From: Fodinisporobacter ferrooxydans
GTDB lineage: Bacteria > Bacillota > Bacilli > Tumebacillales > MYW30-H2
Direction: 5' to 3'
Assembly (NCBI RefSeq): GCF_022818495.1
Contig: NZ_CP089291.1
Coordinates: 3,799,501-3,863,500 of the forward strand
DNA: 64,000 bases
Shown: positions 62,914-64,000 of the stretch, piece by piece
How positions within the stretch are numbered: the first letter of the stretch is position 1
Layout: each line of letters opens with the position of its first letter
The notes under the pieces: model-generated
What the model was told of the DNA's origin: nothing
Seen by the model: only the letters and a program-made list of their open reading frames with translations
Database searches by the model: none
Position numbers and translations under genes: made by a program

Positions 62914-62970
62914 ACTTTCTCCTCCTTCCAAAATTGTACGATGCTTCAGGCCCTACGCTGTCCTCACATG

Positions 62971-63546
62971 TCAGATCAAATACATGACGACATACATAAC
63001 GATCCAGGCGAGCGAGACAAACATCCAAAAATGGGCAGCCGATTCTACACCCCAGTAATTCAGGCCGCCAACCCCGTGCATGCGCACTCTGCGATATGCA
63101 GAAAACAGCGTCAGAATCCCGCAAATGAGATAAAATGCCACCGTCCCCAATATGATCAAAAATACTTCACCAAAATGAGAAACTGGATTGACCGATCCGT
63201 CGACAAGTTGGACAAATACCAGTACGAGACCGATTATCCCAGTGGCCATCGCATATGCAAGCGACAACTGCACATTTGCCTGATTGTCTTTACGCGCTGC
63301 CACAAATCCTGCACGAGCAATCCCTGCGCTGATCAACATGACGATTGCCGCACTCAGCCCGATCATCTGATTGGCTTCCGGTGAAACATAGGAATCCGCC
63401 ATGATATACCGAACGTTGATAAGCACGAGAAACGGGATGATCATGCTTATTATAAACAGCGTAAATCCGCCCCGGAGCGCACGCAATTCCCGTTTGCTTA
63501 AAGGAATCGCACGTTCCGTTGGAAGACTTGTATTTGCCGATGCCAT
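62971..63546 (-). CDS. ctaE: Cytochrome c oxidase subunit III
   Basis: Five predicted membrane helices as in the short bacterial subunit III. The C-terminal block VESAAHFWMFVSLAWIVMYV is the family's signature, with the conserved Glu-x3-His pair. The N-terminus before the first helix is polar and carries no signal. GGGAG lies nine bases before the ATG. It is 61 bases after the subunit I gene. It is part of the quinol or cytochrome c haem-copper oxidase of this organism. Confidence 0.9.
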   Translation of the reverse strand: MASANTSLPTERAIPLSKRELRALRGGFTLFIISMIIPFLVLINVRYIMADSYVSPEANQMIGLSAAIVMLISAGIARAGFVAARKDNQANVQLSLAYAMATGIIGLVLVFVQLVDGSVNPVSHFGEVFLIILGTVAFYLICGILTLFSAYRRVRMHGVGGLNYWGVESAAHFWMFVSLAWIVMYVVMYLI

Positions 63547-63607
63547 TTTGCTTCACTCCCTTTCCAAATGACTCTGCATCATGACTTTTTCATATGGTTG
63601 ACCCGGT

Positions 63608-64000
63608 TTATCTTTGTGAAATTGCCGCCCCCGGCAGCACTACCGCTTCTTCGCTCTCATCCCCATACACGTAAAAACTGCCAACGACCCGCGGTGTTTC
63701 CGGAAAATTCACCGTTCCCTCCGGAGCAGCAGAATACCATTCCAGCGTTTTGCCACCCCATGGATTTTTCTCCGCCTTTGGTCCGCGTCTCCATGCATGC
63801 AGAATCACGATTGCGTTGTATAGGAAGCCAAGACCGAGCAATACGGCAAATATCGACACTTCAAAATTCATGTTTTGCAAATAGGGCATGTATACGGGAA
63901 CCCAGCGGTTCATGCCTTTCATCCCGAGAATGAAAAACTGTGTGAACGTAATGTTGAATGTCAGGAACACCCAAATAGCGCCGATAACGCCCAATTTTTC
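63608..64000 (-). CDS. ctaD: Cytochrome c oxidase subunit I, C-terminal part (runs off window)
   Basis: The frame is open to the window edge, so the true start is outside. The visible 130 residues include the last helices (FLTFNITFTQFFILGMKGMN, SIFAVLLGLGFLYNAIVIL) and the conserved NPWGGKTLEWYSAAPEG, typical of the end of haem-copper oxidase subunit I. The cytoplasmic tail ends LPGAAISQR. Confidence 0.9.
   Translation of the reverse strand, partial: EKLGVIGAIWVFLTFNITFTQFFILGMKGMNRWVPVYMPYLQNMNFEVSIFAVLLGLGFLYNAIVILHAWRRGPKAEKNPWGGKTLEWYSAAPEGTVNFPETPRVVGSFYVYGDESEEAVVLPGAAISQR

Overview
The window is a stretch of chromosome from a Gram-positive, endospore-type member of the Bacillales. This is inferred from several signals: a 35-residue YjcZ-like peptide, an SLH-domain exported protein, a mannitol PTS operon with a PRD-type MtlR, a nasD-nasB-nasC cluster preceded by two perfect TnrA/GlnR-type boxes, a caa3/aa3-type oxidase cluster with ctaB, and an anaerobic-type cobalamin operon laid out like that of Bacillus megaterium. 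I cannot name the species; relatives such as Alicyclobacillaceae are plausible. No tRNA, rRNA, CRISPR array, intact transposase or prophage was seen.

Layout. 1-2.6 kb holds small hypothetical genes, several below 75 residues. 2.6-7.2 kb holds a 1333-residue fibre-like protein with 102 in-register decapeptide repeats and a WIAG-type tail, preceded by a small NlpC/P60-like protein that seems to lack its histidine. 7.3-10.9 kb holds fumarase C, a chemotaxis receptor and a PsiE-like membrane protein. 11.0-31.5 kb is one 20-gene cobalamin operon read on the minus strand from a single cobalamin riboswitch. It covers every step from sirohydrochlorin to cobalamin, including a cobT-bluB fusion, the CbiH60 fusion, a His-tailed CbiX, a cbiZ salvage gene and two cobC-like phosphatases. 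The uroporphyrinogen methyltransferase and precorrin-2 dehydrogenase are absent. 31.6-34.1 kb has the tail of a ThDP-dependent enzyme, a soluble GAF-PAS histidine kinase and a small HTH protein.

34.2-42.3 kb is a single 2.7-k-residue cyclic beta-1,2-glucan synthase-like gene. 42.5-44.6 kb carries a DoxX-like membrane protein, a [2Fe-2S] ferredoxin-like protein and a NiCoT metal transporter that could supply cobalt to the B12 operon. 44.7-50.1 kb is mtlA-mtlR-mtlF-mtlD. 50.2-51.5 kb has a drug/metabolite exporter and an internally deleted ABC exporter remnant. 51.8-59 kb is the nitrate/nitrite assimilation cluster, whose nasB looks like a nasD copy with a decayed sirohaem domain. 59.5-64 kb has an SLH protein, a small membrane protein, and ctaB plus cytochrome oxidase genes running off the window end.

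A MITE-like palindromic element (full copy at 59101-59255) has left partial copies at 29541, 42542 and 44582. One sits inside the B12 operon and another supplies the ribosome-binding site of the DoxX-like gene. Most start sites were moved from the longest ORF to the codon with a convincing Shine-Dalgarno sequence.
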